From assembly GCF_000380025.1 (NCBI RefSeq), contig NZ_KB904167.1:62001-126000 (forward strand): a DNA stretch of 64,000 nucleotides. Reading direction: 5' to 3'. Each line of letters begins with the position of its first letter. Position 1 is the first letter of the stretch. This DNA is from Streptococcus entericus DSM 14446. Its GTDB lineage: Bacteria > Bacillota > Bacilli > Lactobacillales > Streptococcaceae. The notes under the pieces were generated by a model. It was not told where the DNA came from, ran no database searches, and was given only the letters and a program-made list of their open reading frames with translations. Shown here one piece after another: positions 18,288 through 27,921 of this stretch. Both the position numbers and the translations under genes were made by a program.

Positions 18288-19054
18288 GTGACATCGGAAA
18301 CATCATCAAGCAGTCCAGAGACCAAGCTCGCTTGACCGCTCTGGATTATGCTGAGCTCTTGCTAGATGATTTTATGGAGCTGCATGGTGATCGGCATTTC
18401 AGAGATGATGGGGCGATTGTTGGAGGTGTCGGTCGATTGGCAGGTCAGCCTGTGACCTTGATTGGTATCCAAAAAGGGAGAAATCTTCAGGACAATCTTG
18501 CCCGTAATTTTGGGCAACCTAGCCCAGAAGGGTACCGCAAGGCCCTGCGTCTTATGAAGCAGGCGGAGAAATTTGGTCGCCCTGTCATTACCTTTATCAA
18601 TACTGCGGGCGCTTATCCAGGTGTCGGAGCAGAAGAGCGGGGACAGGGAGAAGCTATTGCCCGCAATCTCATGGAGATGAGTGACCTAAAAGTGCCGATT
18701 ATCGCCATCATCATCGGTGAGGGTGGCTCTGGTGGTGCCTTGGCTCTAGCAGTGGCGGACAAGGTTTGGATGCTGGAGCATTCTATGTATGCGGTGCTTT
18801 CGCCAGAAGGCTTTGCTTCTATCCTCTGGAAAGATGGCAGTCGTGCCATGGAGGCGGCTGAGCTCATGAAAATCACCTCTTATGAGCTGCTCAAGCTGGA
18901 TGTCGTAGACAAGGTCATCCCTGAATATGGGAAATTTACAAATGAAGTTGTCGCGACACTGAAAAGTGAATTGATTAAGGAACTTGACCACTTATGCCAA
19001 CTGCCGTTAGAAGAGTTATTAGAAGCCCGTTACCAACGGTTTAGAAAATATTGA
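18284..19054 (+). CDS. accA: Acetyl-CoA carboxylase carboxyltransferase subunit alpha AccA
   Basis: Last gene of the fatty acid cluster, 256 residues. Recognised by [32 protein letters not shown] and [10 protein letters not shown], the acetyl-CoA/biotin binding and oxyanion segments. It starts inside the accD stop (ATGA), ensuring matched amounts of the two carboxyltransferase subunits. No terminator hairpin is obvious before the T-box promoter. Confidence 0.93.
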   Translation: MSDIGNIIKQSRDQARLTALDYAELLLDDFMELHGDRHFRDDGAIVGGVGRLAGQPVTLIGIQKGRNLQDNLARNFGQPSPEGYRKALRLMKQAEKFGRPVITFINTAGAYPGVGAEERGQGEAIARNLMEMSDLKVPIIAIIIGEGGSGGALALAVADKVWMLEHSMYAVLSPEGFASILWKDGSRAMEAAELMKITSYELLKLDVVDKVIPEYGKFTNEVVATLKSELIKELDHLCQLPLEELLEARYQRFRKY

Positions 19055-19071
19055 TTTTTTGGCAATAGGTG

Positions 19072-19100
19072 TTGCTATTCTGTTAAAAAGATGATAGAAT
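19072..19100 (+). promoter_or_regulatory. Promoter of the valine T-box operon
   Basis: TTGCTA (19072-19077), 17-base spacer, TAGAAT (19095-19100). Transcription would begin just before the T-box Stem I. Confidence 0.6.
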
Positions 19101-19288
19101 TAACCCATCAGAGGTGTTTTGAGAAAACAACTGTACAGAAAGCGGTGAGGCTGAGAAATCCGCGAGTTGGTCAAAACTAGTTGCTGATGGCTAAAACTGA
19201 ACAAACAAAGTTGCGGGTACAAGCCCGAATTTGGGTGGTACCGCGGTAGTTGAACAACATCGTCCCTGTCTTTTGACAGGGGCGTTTT
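19101..19288 (+). promoter_or_regulatory. T-box leader (tRNA-Val sensing, GUU specifier)
   Basis: The T-box consensus GGGTGGTACCGCGG is at 19233-19246. Stem I is closed by CCATCAG (19105-19111) with CTGATGG (19184-19190) and GTTTTGA (19116-19122) with TCAAAAC (19171-19177). The internal loop between them exposes TA-GTT-G, giving a GUU valine codon at 19180-19182. A terminator CGTCCCTGTC/GACAGGGGCG plus T-run spans 19261-19288. Uncharged tRNA-Val would favour the antiterminator and turn on the downstream genes, which end with valS. Confidence 0.85.
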
Positions 19289-19309
19289 GACGTTTCAGAA
19301 AGGAGACTT

Positions 19310-19693
19310 ATGCTCCATCACATTGAACTGTATGTTTCTAATTTGGCACGCAGCCGTGCCTTCTATGACATTCTCCTCCCTCGCCTAGGCTATACCCTAT
19401 ATCAGGAGTGGGTGCAAGGTTTCTCTATGAAAAAGGCAGAGCAGTATATCGTCTTTGTTCAAACGCCAGATGATTTCCAAAAAGCAGGCTATCACCGCTG
19501 CCGAACAGGGCTGAATCACTTAGCCTTCCATGGTGGCAGCCGTGAACAGGTTGACCAACTCAGACAGGATTTGTTGACCAGAGGAACCAAACTCCTCTAC
19601 GATGACCGCTACCCCTACGCAGGAGGAGAGAACCACTATGCCCTCTACTGTGAAGATCCTGATGGAGTGAAGATTGAGGTGGTGGTAAAATAG
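19310..19693 (+). CDS. VOC (glyoxalase/bleomycin resistance) family protein
   Basis: Protein of 127 residues with the paired beta-alpha-beta modules of the vicinal oxygen chelate fold. MLHHIELYVSNLARSRAFYD, GLNHLAFHGGS and YCEDPDGVKIEVV supply a typical His/His/Glu metal set. The substrate is unknown; these proteins range from glyoxalases to drug-binding proteins. AAAGGAG precedes ATG 19310. It is the first gene after the valine T-box, which is unexpected for a metabolic or resistance protein. Confidence 0.82.
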   Translation: MLHHIELYVSNLARSRAFYDILLPRLGYTLYQEWVQGFSMKKAEQYIVFVQTPDDFQKAGYHRCRTGLNHLAFHGGSREQVDQLRQDLLTRGTKLLYDDRYPYAGGENHYALYCEDPDGVKIEVVVK

Positions 19694-19708
19694 AAAGAGG
19701 AGAACTAG

Positions 19709-20281
19709 ATGAAAGTACCATTTGAAACAAGTAAGTTATACTATGGCTTTCCTGTTTACATTTTAGGCTACAAAGATGACAAATTTCAGTACAATATCAC
19801 GACATCCAGTTCATCATATAGCCTAGGAGATATGATGGTTATAGGAATGTTTAAAGGGAGTAATGCTGCTGAACAGATACAAAAGCATAGAGAATTTACT
19901 TTAAATATCCCTTCAAAGGAACAAGCTTTTATGATGGAAAAAGCAGGTTTCTTAACGAAACGAGAAAAGCTGAAGACTCTGCAAGTTTCTTACACGATTG
20001 CAGATACCGTGGATGCCCCTCTGTTGACAGTATGCGCTATTTCTGTAGAATGTCGTGTAGTAGCTGTTGAGGAATACCAGAATTACCTAAACTTTACAGC
20101 TCAGATTACTAAGCGTTGGGTAGATAATAGTCTTTTAGATGATAAAGGGTATTTCAGAAATGAGGCATTTTTCCCGCTAGAATATATGGGTGATGGTAGA
20201 GCAAGAGTTTATCGTGAATTAACAGCAGATACACAACCATTGGGTGCTTTTATTAAAAAAGAGCGAACGACTAAAAATTGA
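19709..20281 (+). CDS. Flavin reductase-like FMN-binding family protein
   Basis: Protein of 190 residues resembling the flavoredoxin/flavin reductase split-barrel family (KLYYGFPVYILGY, a strand-rich N-terminal half, and EFTLNIPS, which matches the family's FxVN-type segment). Family members reduce flavin with NAD(P)H or bind FMN. AAAGAGGAG precedes ATG 19709. Lies between the VOC gene and valS in the same T-box unit. Family assignment is from residue pattern only. Confidence 0.65.
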   Translation: MKVPFETSKLYYGFPVYILGYKDDKFQYNITTSSSSYSLGDMMVIGMFKGSNAAEQIQKHREFTLNIPSKEQAFMMEKAGFLTKREKLKTLQVSYTIADTVDAPLLTVCAISVECRVVAVEEYQNYLNFTAQITKRWVDNSLLDDKGYFRNEAFFPLEYMGDGRARVYRELTADTQPLGAFIKKERTTKN

Positions 20282-20309
20282 TAAAAAATAATGAATAAGG
20301 AGACACCCC

Positions 20310-22961
20310 ATGTCAACACAACTTTCCCCTAAATACAATCCAGCAGAAGTAGAAGCTGGTCGCTACGCTAAATGGCTTGAGGCTGATGTCTTCGCACCGT
20401 CTGGTGACGAGACAGCCAAGCCCTATTCTATCGTGATTCCACCGCCAAACGTGACGGGTAAATTGCACCTTGGGCACGCTTGGGACACGACCTTGCAGGA
20501 CATCATTATCCGCCAGAAGCGCATGCAGGGCTATGATGCTCTCTGGCTGCCGGGCATGGACCACGCAGGGATTGCCACCCAAGCCAAGGTGGAGGAGCGC
20601 CTGCGAGAGCAGGGCATTTCGCGCTATGACCTCGGTCGTGAAAAGTTTTTAGAAAAGGTCTGGGAGTGGAAGGAAGAGTACGCTACCACTATCCGCGAGC
20701 AGTGGGGCAAGCTGGGCTTGTCCTTGGACTACCAGCGTGACCGCTTTACGCTGGATGAGGGCTTGTCAAAAGCCGTTCGCAAGGTCTTTGTCGACCTCTA
20801 CAAGAAAGGGCTCATCTACCGTGGTGAGTTCATCATCAACTGGGACCCAGCTGCTCGTACGGCCCTGTCCGATATCGAAGTGATTCACAAGGATGTGGAG
20901 GGCGCTTTCTACCATATGACCTATATGCTGGAAGATGGCTCGCGCGGTCTCGAAGTGGCGACCACAAGACCAGAAACCATGTTTGGTGATGTGGCAGTCG
21001 CTGTCAACCCAGAAGACCCACGCTACAGGGGCTTGATTGGCAAAAACGTTATTTTACCAATCATCAACAAAGCAATTCCAATCGTGGCTGACGAGCATGC
21101 CGATCCAGAATTCGGAACAGGGGTGGTCAAAATCACGCCGGCCCATGACCCGAATGACTTCCTCGTTGGGCAACGCCATGATTTGCCACAAGTCAATGTC
21201 ATGAACGATGATGGCACCATGAACGAATTGGCGGCGGAATTTGCTGGCATGGATCGCTTTGAAGCCCGCAAGGCAGTCGTTGCCAAACTAGAAGAGCTTG
21301 GTAGCTTGGTTAAAATCGAAAAACGGGTGCACTCCGTAGGACACTCTGAGCGTTCAGGTGCTGTCGTTGAACCCCGCCTGTCCACCCAGTGGTTTGTCAA
21401 GATGGACGAGCTGGCCAAACGGGCAATTAGCAACCAAGAGACTGACGATAAGGTTGATTTCTACCCACCACGTTTCAACGATACCTTCCTCCAATGGATG
21501 GAAAATGTCCATGACTGGGTGATTTCACGCCAGCTTTGGTGGGGTCACCAGATTCCTGCATGGTACAATGAAGCTGGTGAGATGTATGTCGGCGAAGAAG
21601 CCCCTGCAGGTGAGGGCTGGGTGCAAGACGAGGACGTGCTGGACACTTGGTTTAGCTCTGCCCTTTGGCCATTCTCCACGATGGGCTGGCCAGATACGGA
21701 CAGCCATGACTTTAACCGATACTTCCCAACCTCAACCCTTGTCACAGGCTACGACATCATCTTCTTCTGGGTGTCTCGCATGATTTTCCAATCGCTGGAA
21801 TTTACTGACCGCCGCCCATTCAAGAATGTCCTCATCCACGGTCTCATCCGTGACGAACAGGGGCGTAAGATGTCCAAGTCTCTGGGCAACGGGATTGACC
21901 CCATGGATGTTATCGACCAGTACGGTGCAGACGCCCTGCGTTGGTTCCTCTCAAACGGCTCTGCCCCAGGACAGGACGTCCGCTTCAGCTACGAGAAGAT
22001 GGATGCTTCTTGGAACTTCATAAACAAAATCTGGAACATTTCCCGCTATATCCTCATGAACCGTGAGGGGTTGACCCTTGAAGAGGCGCGTGCCAATGTG
22101 CAGAAGGTCGCTAAGAGCCAAGCTGGCAACGTGACCGATCGCTGGATTCTCCACAACCTCAATGAGACCATTGCCAAAGTCACAGACACCTTTGAGAAGT
22201 TTGAGTTCGGTATCGCTGGACACCATCTCTACAACTTCATCTGGGAAGACTTTGCCAACTGGTATGTCGAGCTGACCAAGGAGGTCCTTTACAGCGACGA
22301 TGAGGCAGAAAAAGCCATCACCCGCTCCGTCCTCCTCTACACGCTTGACGCCATTTTACGCCTGCTCCATCCGATTATGCCGTTTGTGACCGAGGAGATT
22401 TTTGGTCAGATTTCTGATAGCAGTATCGTGGTAGCCACTTATCCAGTGGTGGATGCTTCTTTTGACAATAGCAGAGCGGCGACAGAGGTCGAGAGCCTGA
22501 AAGACTTGATTCGTGCGGTTCGTAACGCCCGTGCTGAGGTCAATGTCGCCCCAAGCAAGCCGATTACCCTCCTGATTAAGACCGCAGACAGCGAGCTAGA
22601 AGCCTTCTTTAAAGCCAATATCAACTACATCACCCGCTTCACCAACCCAGAGAAGCTGGAGATTGGCGCAGCTATTGCTGCTCCAGAGCTCGCCATGTCA
22701 GCCGTCATCACAGGCGCTGAAATCTTCCTGCCGCTAGCAGACCTGCTCAATGTCGAAGAAGAGCTAGACCGCCTCCACAAAGAGTTGGCCAAATGGCAGA
22801 AAGAACTGGACATGGTGACCAAGAAACTCGCTAACGAGAAATTCATCGCCAATGCCAAACCCGACATCGTCCAAAAAGAACAAGACAAACAAACCGACTA
22901 CCAAACCAAATACGATGCCACCAAAGCACGCATTGCAGAGATGGAGAAGTTGGGGAAGTAA
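20310..22961 (+). CDS. valS: Valyl-tRNA synthetase
   Basis: Class I synthetase of 883 residues charging tRNA-Val. The HIGH motif is HLGH at 53-56 and KMSKS is at 520-524. The CP1 editing domain ([10 protein letters not shown]..., about 215-350), an anticodon-binding helical domain and the C-terminal coiled coil (about 815-883) that clamps tRNA are all present. AAGGAG before ATG 20310. Expression is probably controlled by the GUU T-box 1 kb upstream through two intervening genes. Confidence 0.95.
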   Translation: MSTQLSPKYNPAEVEAGRYAKWLEADVFAPSGDETAKPYSIVIPPPNVTGKLHLGHAWDTTLQDIIIRQKRMQGYDALWLPGMDHAGIATQAKVEERLREQGISRYDLGREKFLEKVWEWKEEYATTIREQWGKLGLSLDYQRDRFTLDEGLSKAVRKVFVDLYKKGLIYRGEFIINWDPAARTALSDIEVIHKDVEGAFYHMTYMLEDGSRGLEVATTRPETMFGDVAVAVNPEDPRYRGLIGKNVILPIINKAIPIVADEHADPEFGTGVVKITPAHDPNDFLVGQRHDLPQVNVMNDDGTMNELAAEFAGMDRFEARKAVVAKLEELGSLVKIEKRVHSVGHSERSGAVVEPRLSTQWFVKMDELAKRAISNQETDDKVDFYPPRFNDTFLQWMENVHDWVISRQLWWGHQIPAWYNEAGEMYVGEEAPAGEGWVQDEDVLDTWFSSALWPFSTMGWPDTDSHDFNRYFPTSTLVTGYDIIFFWVSRMIFQSLEFTDRRPFKNVLIHGLIRDEQGRKMSKSLGNGIDPMDVIDQYGADALRWFLSNGSAPGQDVRFSYEKMDASWNFINKIWNISRYILMNREGLTLEEARANVQKVAKSQAGNVTDRWILHNLNETIAKVTDTFEKFEFGIAGHHLYNFIWEDFANWYVELTKEVLYSDDEAEKAITRSVLLYTLDAILRLLHPIMPFVTEEIFGQISDSSIVVATYPVVDASFDNSRAATEVESLKDLIRAVRNARAEVNVAPSKPITLLIKTADSELEAFFKANINYITRFTNPEKLEIGAAIAAPELAMSAVITGAEIFLPLADLLNVEEELDRLHKELAKWQKELDMVTKKLANEKFIANAKPDIVQKEQDKQTDYQTKYDATKARIAEMEKLGK

Positions 22962-22990
22962 GCAGGTAAAACTGTATTTCAATAACCGAT

Positions 22991-23017
22991 AAACCCCAGC
23001 AGATTGCTGGGGTTTTT
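22991..23017 (+). terminator. Rho-independent terminator after valS
   Basis: AAACCCCAGC (22991-23000), loop AGATT, GCTGGGGTTT (23006-23015) and a T-run. Ends the T-box operon. A TATAAT at about 23020-23025 just downstream may start the next, truncated gene. Confidence 0.85.
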
Positions 23018-23059
23018 GGTATAATGGGAATAAGAAATTACAAATTAAGAGGTAATTAA

Positions 23060-23308
23060 ATGAGTAGCTCAAATGCAACAGCCTCGGCTTTTGGTTGGGA
23101 TTTTCAAGCCAATTTAGGTTTGTATCTAGTGATGGATGATGATTTAACGCAAGTTGAAAAGTTTAAAATAGAAGGAAATACAGAGGACATTGAAATATAT
23201 TATAGAGGTAATACGGGGAGAAAACCTTCATTTATTCAAGCAAAGGCTCAGGAAAATCCAAGGTCAGATAATACAACCTCGGAACACTTGAATAAAGGTT
23301 TCAGATGA
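23060..23308 (+). pseudogene. Truncated N-terminal domain of a defence-type nuclease protein
   Basis: Only 82 residues, starting at ATG 23060 behind AAGAGG. The pattern AFGWDFQANLGLYL, then EGNTEDIEI and FIQAKAQE, resembles the PD-(D/E)XK-like N-terminal domain found on large anti-phage proteins (ABC-three-component, DUF4297/Cap4-like nucleases): an acidic E-D-I-E segment followed by a Q-x-K element. Those proteins continue for hundreds of residues; here the frame stops at 23306 and the next gene is unrelated. I read it as the stump left after deletion of a defence gene. The family call is inference from residue pattern. Confidence 0.45.
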
Positions 23309-23366
23309 CTCCTTGTTAGTCTAATAGGATTTGGGTGTTCATCATTTCAAGGAAGGGTAAAGGAAG

Positions 23367-23873
23367 ATGATAAGTGATTTAGAACTGCGACAAGTATCGC
23401 ATGCACTCCTCGTTGAAAGAGGGGTTCAGCTGTTAGATATTGCCGAATTAGTGTTAAATTTGCAGAATAAGTACATTCCTAATCTATCAGTGGCGGAGTG
23501 TTTGGAAAATGTCCAAGCAGTGCTTGAAAAAAGAGAAGTTCAAAACGCCATCATTACGGGTATTGAGCTAGATAAATTGGCTGAGCAGGATATGCTCTCT
23601 CAACCCTTGAGAGAGATTTTGACCAGCGACCAAGGCTTATATGGCATAGATGAGATTCTTGGTCTGTCCATTGTTAATCTCTATGGCTCGATTGGATTTA
23701 CCAATTATGGTTATTTGGATAAGACCAAGCCTGGGATTATCAAGCGCTTAGATAGTAAAGTTGGTCAGAGTTGCCATACCTTTTTGGACGATATCGTCTG
23801 TGCTATTGCTGCTTCAGCAGCTAGTCGCATGGCTCACAATGACCCATCAAAAATCGCAATTGTGAATCAATGA
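23367..23873 (+). CDS. Phosphatidylglycerophosphatase A family protein (YutG-like)
   Basis: Protein of 168 residues of the PgpA family; central segment YGIDEILGLSIVNLYG and C-terminal FLDDIVCAIAASAASR carry the conserved acidic residues. Gram-positive members of this type lack the long membrane part of E. coli PgpA. Expected to dephosphorylate phosphatidylglycerophosphate or a related substrate at the membrane. AAAGGAAG before ATG 23367. Followed by about 200 bases with two hairpins. Confidence 0.75.
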   Translation: MISDLELRQVSHALLVERGVQLLDIAELVLNLQNKYIPNLSVAECLENVQAVLEKREVQNAIITGIELDKLAEQDMLSQPLREILTSDQGLYGIDEILGLSIVNLYGSIGFTNYGYLDKTKPGIIKRLDSKVGQSCHTFLDDIVCAIAASAASRMAHNDPSKIAIVNQ

Positions 23874-24002
23874 TAGTCATTAAATAAGAGCAGAAGAAGT
23901 CGATAGTAAATAAGAATTCAAGCAAAAAGGTTGGATTTAAGTTGCTGTTCAGGCAGTTTCTTACGATTTAGTCGAGAAACTGCTGGTTATTTTCTTGACA
24001 AG

Positions 24003-24036
24003 AGATAAAAAGTACATGCTTTTTATCTTTTTTTTT
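24003..24036 (+). terminator. Rho-independent terminator before folD
   Basis: AGATAAAAAG (24003-24012), loop TACATG, CTTTTTATCT (24019-24028) and eight Ts. An additional hairpin GCAGTTTCT/AGAAACTGC lies at 23953-23983. A TGG-TAGAAT extended -10 (about 24036-24044) follows directly and probably serves folD. Confidence 0.7.
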
Positions 24037-24072
24037 GGTAGAATGGTGGTATCAATGGAGATAGGAGTTCAA

Positions 24073-24927
24073 ATGGCAACATTAATTGATGGAAAAGGCT
24101 TAGCAAATCGTTTGCAAGAGGAATTAGCAGAAAAAGTTGCTCAGATGAAGGAAGAGCATGCTATTGTCCCAGGTTTAGTCGTGATTTTGGTTGGTGATGA
24201 TCCTGCTAGTCAGGTTTACGTTGGCAACAAGGAGCGGTCAGCACTTGCCGCTGGGTTTAAGAGCGAGGTGGTAAGAGTACCTGACACTATTTCTCAGGAG
24301 GAGTTGCTGGCTCTTATCTCTAAATACAATGTGGACGCCAGTTATCATGGGATTTTGGTGCAGCTCCCTTTGCCTAAACATATTGACGAAGAGGCTGTTT
24401 TGCTAGCCATTTCTCCAGAAAAGGATGTTGACGGTTTTCATCCGATGAACATGGGACGCCTCTGGAGCGGACACCCCGTCATGGTGCCTTGCACGCCTGC
24501 TGGGATTATGGCAATGGTTGAGGCTTATGGTGTCGAACTAGCTGGCAAACGAGCGGTTGTGATTGGTCGTAGTAACATTGTCGGCAAGCCAATGGCACAG
24601 CTGCTCATGGATAAAAATGCAACGGTGACGATTGCCCACTCTCGCACCCAAAACTTGCCAGAGTTGGCGCGTAGCGCAGACATTTTAGTCGTTGCCATCG
24701 GTCAGGCTAAGTTTGTGACCAAGGAATTTGTCAAGGAAGGTGCTGTTGTCATTGATGTCGGCATGAACCGTGACGATAATGGCAAGCTCTGTGGTGACGT
24801 TGATTTTGATGAGGTCGAACCACTAGCAAGTCTCATCACACCTGTTCCAGGTGGGGTCGGTCCCATGACCATCACCATGCTACTAGAACAAACCTATCAG
24901 GCAGCCATGCGCACAGTGAATATCTAA
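24073..24927 (+). CDS. folD: Bifunctional methylenetetrahydrofolate dehydrogenase/cyclohydrolase FolD
   Basis: One-carbon enzyme of 284 residues interconverting methylene-, methenyl- and formyl-tetrahydrofolate. Motifs: [14 protein letters not shown] with the catalytic Lys, [29 protein letters not shown] (NADP site) and the C-terminal [11 protein letters not shown]. An in-frame TTG at 23995 would add 26 unlike residues; ATG 24073 behind GGAG gives the normal start. Confidence 0.94.
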   Translation: MATLIDGKGLANRLQEELAEKVAQMKEEHAIVPGLVVILVGDDPASQVYVGNKERSALAAGFKSEVVRVPDTISQEELLALISKYNVDASYHGILVQLPLPKHIDEEAVLLAISPEKDVDGFHPMNMGRLWSGHPVMVPCTPAGIMAMVEAYGVELAGKRAVVIGRSNIVGKPMAQLLMDKNATVTIAHSRTQNLPELARSADILVVAIGQAKFVTKEFVKEGAVVIDVGMNRDDNGKLCGDVDFDEVEPLASLITPVPGGVGPMTITMLLEQTYQAAMRTVNI

Positions 24928-24936
24928 GAGAATTAT

Positions 24937-24960
24937 AAAAAACGCCATCTGGCGTTTTTT
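24937..24960. terminator. Bidirectional terminator between folD and MBL gene
   Basis: AAAAAACGCC (24937-24946), loop ATCT, GGCGTTTTTT (24951-24960). Serves the converging genes on both strands. Confidence 0.85.
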
Positions 24961-24963
24961 AGA

Positions 24964-25743
24964 TTAAAGTATTATTATTTCTCCGTCTTGTGGAATATGT
25001 AAGCGGTCAGCGAATCCGTGTTGTTCAGCAAAAGTAGCAAGTTCCTGACGAGACAGTGCCCAGTGGTTGACGGCCTCCATATGAACAGCGATGAGCTGAG
25101 CTTCTGAATGCCGAGCGACAGCTAAGACATCGGCCTTGTCCATGACGACACGACCAAAGCCCTCAAGGGCATTGCCCCCAGCGTTGAGGACGATGACCTC
25201 TGGCTGGTAGCGATTGATGGCTGTTTTGACATCATCATTCCAGAGAGTGTCGCCAGCGAGGTAGAGCGTTTGTTCGCCCTCTGTTTGGAAGACCACCCCA
25301 CAGACCGAACCGATAAGGGTCTGCATGTCTGGAGAGAGTTGGCTCATATCCTCGACGTGTACGCCATCGGTCTTGTGGAGGGAAATGCTCTCAAAGCTGG
25401 TGTCCTCGGTCAGGACACGGACATCGGTAAACCCTGCTTCGGCAATCACGGTAGCGTCAGCTTCATTTTGCACAAAAATCGGCAGAGCCTTATCCAGTAC
25501 CTCAGCAGCCACAGGGTCCCAGTGGTCGATATGGAGGTGGGTGATGATGACGGCATCAATCCCAGCGGTCAGTTCTACCAAAGACAGGGGCAAATCGACT
25601 AGAGGGTTGTTCTGGGTGTTGCCCGTAACAGCTCCATCAAAAGCTGGATAAGCGCCCTTTTCTGCCAGCATGGGGTCGATGAGGAAAGTCTTTCCAGCAT
25701 AGGTCAGGCGAGCCGTTGATTGTCGAAGGTGTTGAAATTGCAT
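24964..25743 (-). CDS. MBL-fold metal-dependent hydrolase (UlaG-like)
   Basis: Protein of 259 residues with the beta-lactamase-like motif H69-x-H71-x-D73-H74 (THLHIDHWDP), a TYAGKTFLIDP start and YLAGDTLW with the second metal Asp. Resembles UlaG-like hydrolases of unknown substrate. The start at 25743 has AAAGGA on the minus strand. Divergent from the Lrp-type regulator 110 bases away, which could control it. Confidence 0.82.
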   Translation of the reverse strand: MQFQHLRQSTARLTYAGKTFLIDPMLAEKGAYPAFDGAVTGNTQNNPLVDLPLSLVELTAGIDAVIITHLHIDHWDPVAAEVLDKALPIFVQNEADATVIAEAGFTDVRVLTEDTSFESISLHKTDGVHVEDMSQLSPDMQTLIGSVCGVVFQTEGEQTLYLAGDTLWNDDVKTAINRYQPEVIVLNAGGNALEGFGRVVMDKADVLAVARHSEAQLIAVHMEAVNHWALSRQELATFAEQHGFADRLHIPQDGEIIIL

Positions 25744-25852
25744 GTGTCAAATCCTTTCAAAATTGATAGGACTATGATACACTAAAAGCATAGGAAGATA
25801 CAGGTGTTTTCAAAAGTATTTGCCCTAAAAACTTTAGTTTAGAAAGAAAGAT

Positions 25853-26278
25853 ATGCTAGACCAGACAGACCGCCAGATACTGACCCTCTTGCAAGCTAAT
25901 AGTCGGTTGAAAATTAAGGATATGGCAGAAGCTGTCCATTTGACAGCCCCTGCTGTGACGGCTCGCCTACAGAAAATGGAAGAACAAGGCGTTATCCAGC
26001 GTTATACCGTAGAACTCAATCGTCATCAAACAGGGTGTATGGTTCATGTTCTAGTCTTAGTCACTTTAACAGAAGGTAACCACCAATCCTATAAGGACTA
26101 TGTTAGTCGGTTTGCCTATCATGTTGACCGTCATTATCGGATTGCTGGGAATGGTTGTTACCATCTGGAAATGTATTTTGAAAAAATAGAAGATTTATCA
26201 CATTTTCTTGATGGTCTGGAGCGATACGCTAGTTATCAGGTATCCACTGTTGTTAATTTTATTGCATTTGATGATTAG
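25853..26278 (+). CDS. Lrp/AsnC family transcriptional regulator
   Basis: Protein of 141 residues: N-terminal helix-turn-helix (DQTDRQILTLLQANSRLKIK, about 2-60) of the Lrp/AsnC type and a C-terminal RAM-like ligand domain ending with HLEMYFEKIEDLSHFLD. Members sense amino acids and act on neighbouring genes. Divergent from the MBL hydrolase; whether it controls it is inference. AGAAAG before ATG 25853. Confidence 0.82.
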   Translation: MLDQTDRQILTLLQANSRLKIKDMAEAVHLTAPAVTARLQKMEEQGVIQRYTVELNRHQTGCMVHVLVLVTLTEGNHQSYKDYVSRFAYHVDRHYRIAGNGCYHLEMYFEKIEDLSHFLDGLERYASYQVSTVVNFIAFDD

Positions 26279-26316
26279 TGAATAGCAATTGTATTTTTTA
26301 TCATGTCAGATAATTC

Positions 26317-27009
26317 TTAAAATTCCTCCTCATCAAAGAGGTTGTTTTTTATGGAAGCCCCTGATGTAGTGTCTGACCAGCCGACGATGGCCTGCCCTGT
26401 CTCGGTTAGATAGCTAGCGAGCATAGGCTTGATGTCTTGTACCTGCTGAAAAATGCCCTGAAACTGGTTATTATCGTAAAGCCCTTGATAGGACTGGATG
26501 AGTATCTGATCAAAAGAGGTGGCAGGCAAAAGCAGATGGACGGCGTGTTCAGGTTTAGTCTGAACTTCTTGAATCAGCCAGTCCTCAACAGGGGTTTGTT
26601 CCAGCTCGTCAAAGAAGAAGGGGTCTTTGGGTTTCTGGTTATGGTAGATGAGACGATTATCTCGGTCAGTAATGGCAGCGTGTAAGGGTAACTTATCTAG
26701 CCAGTGCAGCTGCTCTGGTTGACCAACTGTCATCAAGTAACTGGCGAGGGCTAAGCTGGTTGATATGTCCCAATCTTCTGGGGTTAAGTTGGGGAGCTCA
26801 ATGAAATGTTCTGTGTTGCTGGCTATCAATCTAAAGGTCGGTTGATGATTGACCCTTTGTTCAATCAAGGTCAGCTTGTTAGGGCTTACCTGCTCAGTCA
26901 TCTCATCAACAAGCTCTAGAGTGATAAATGCCTTGTACAGCTCGGCTATTGTCCTCCAAAAAGCCTTATGAGAAGGGGTCTGGGGTTGGGCGAAAAATCG
27001 TTTGTTCAT
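26317..27009 (-). CDS. PAS-domain-like protein of unknown function
   Basis: Protein of 230 residues. The central part (LPLHAAITDRDNRLIYHNQ, about 112-130) has the look of a PAS sensory domain as found in DUF438-type proteins; nothing is recognisable in the rest. I take ATG at 27009 (MNKRFF) rather than the one 18 bases upstream because a TGTGC-TATGAT extended -10-like box overlaps the earlier codon on the minus strand, leaving a very short leader. No ribosome site is obvious. Divergent from the lipoprotein gene. Confidence 0.55.
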   Translation of the reverse strand: MNKRFFAQPQTPSHKAFWRTIAELYKAFITLELVDEMTEQVSPNKLTLIEQRVNHQPTFRLIASNTEHFIELPNLTPEDWDISTSLALASYLMTVGQPEQLHWLDKLPLHAAITDRDNRLIYHNQKPKDPFFFDELEQTPVEDWLIQEVQTKPEHAVHLLLPATSFDQILIQSYQGLYDNNQFQGIFQQVQDIKPMLASYLTETGQAIVGWSDTTSGASIKNNLFDEEEF

Positions 27010-27084
27010 AGGTCTATCATAGCACAAGGCGGACGAGGGAGCAAGTTTGTGGTATAATGATGGAAACGTAAAAGGAGAACATAC

Positions 27085-27696
27085 ATGAGAAAAACAATAA
27101 AACTCGGGCTGGTGACCGCCCTTGGTCTGCTGGTGTTAGCAGGATGTCAGAGTGTGACCGACTTTTTTAAGACCACGCAGGAGCAGTATCTGGGCTTGTC
27201 AGGGACGGTGCGAACCTTTGACGAAAACTCGCAAGTGATTGACAAGTTGACAGGCAAATCAGTATCTATCCAAAGCGATGATCGGTTTGATATGACCGAT
27301 GAGCTGGGCAATATCAGCAAGGAATCCTCCGTTCTTGACGTGACGATAGGGTCTAGTCAGGTCTTGCATGTGGGGTCAACCCTAATTTTTTCTGAGGATG
27401 GCTTGACAGATTACATGGATAAGTATGGGGCTAGTGTGGAGCTTGAGACTGATGACCGCTCGCTTCCTTTTGTCAATCGTTTCTTTAATCAAATCAAGAA
27501 CGACTGGACTGGTCAGAGCAAACTGATTCTCATTCGGTCGCAGAATGGGACGCCGCTAGCGACTTATTTTGGGAACAAGGTATCGACCTCTGCCCCAAAT
27601 GGCATCCCCAATACGACCTACCTGCTTATCGATGGCAAGCGTTTGATTATCTATCGTGCAGACTTTACGATTTACGACACGGATTTGCTTGATTAA
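27085..27696 (+). CDS. Lipoprotein of unknown function
   Basis: Protein of 203 residues with a lipoprotein signal: positive start MRKTIK, hydrophobic core and lipobox LVLAGC with Cys21 as the lipidated residue. The mature part is hydrophilic and contains no motif I recognise. AAAGGAG precedes ATG 27085 and an extended -10 TGG-TATAAT is at 27050-27058. Anchored at the outer face of the membrane. Ends before a terminator. Confidence 0.78.
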   Translation: MRKTIKLGLVTALGLLVLAGCQSVTDFFKTTQEQYLGLSGTVRTFDENSQVIDKLTGKSVSIQSDDRFDMTDELGNISKESSVLDVTIGSSQVLHVGSTLIFSEDGLTDYMDKYGASVELETDDRSLPFVNRFFNQIKNDWTGQSKLILIRSQNGTPLATYFGNKVSTSAPNGIPNTTYLLIDGKRLIIYRADFTIYDTDLLD

Positions 27697-27773
27697 GTAG
27701 AAAATCAAAAGTAAACTAGCAGCTGTTGCTAAGGTTAACTTGCTTTGAACTCTAAGACTAAATATAAAGTAGT

Positions 27774-27808
27774 AGAAATTGAGATGGTGACCATCTCAGT
27801 TTCTTTTT
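27774..27808 (+). terminator. Rho-independent terminator after the lipoprotein gene
   Basis: Stem AGAAATTGAGATGG (27774-27787), loop TGA, CCATCTCAGTTTCT (27791-27804), then Ts. One mismatch only. Confidence 0.8.
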
Positions 27809-27817
27809 ATATTTAAA

Positions 27818-27895
27818 ATTAAATAATCATTTAATTCAAAAAAACTATTGACTTTATAAAAATATCTGTTAAAATAAAATTAAATAAACGTTTAT
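27818..27895 (+). promoter_or_regulatory. MFS gene promoter flanked by two palindromes
   Basis: TTGACT (27848-27853), 16-base spacer, TAAAAT (27870-27875) preceded by TGT. Upstream is ATTAAAT-aatc-ATTTAAT (27818-27835) and downstream the 12-base palindrome ATAAACGTTTAT (27884-27895). The downstream one sits at the transcription start, where a repressor would act. Confidence 0.55.
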
Positions 27896-27921
27896 CAAAA
27901 AATAGTCGTGAGGTTTACACC

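Noticed and set aside
23995..24072. Upstream TTG extension of FolD
   Set aside because: It runs through a terminator hairpin and its T-run, and the added residues are unlike FolD.
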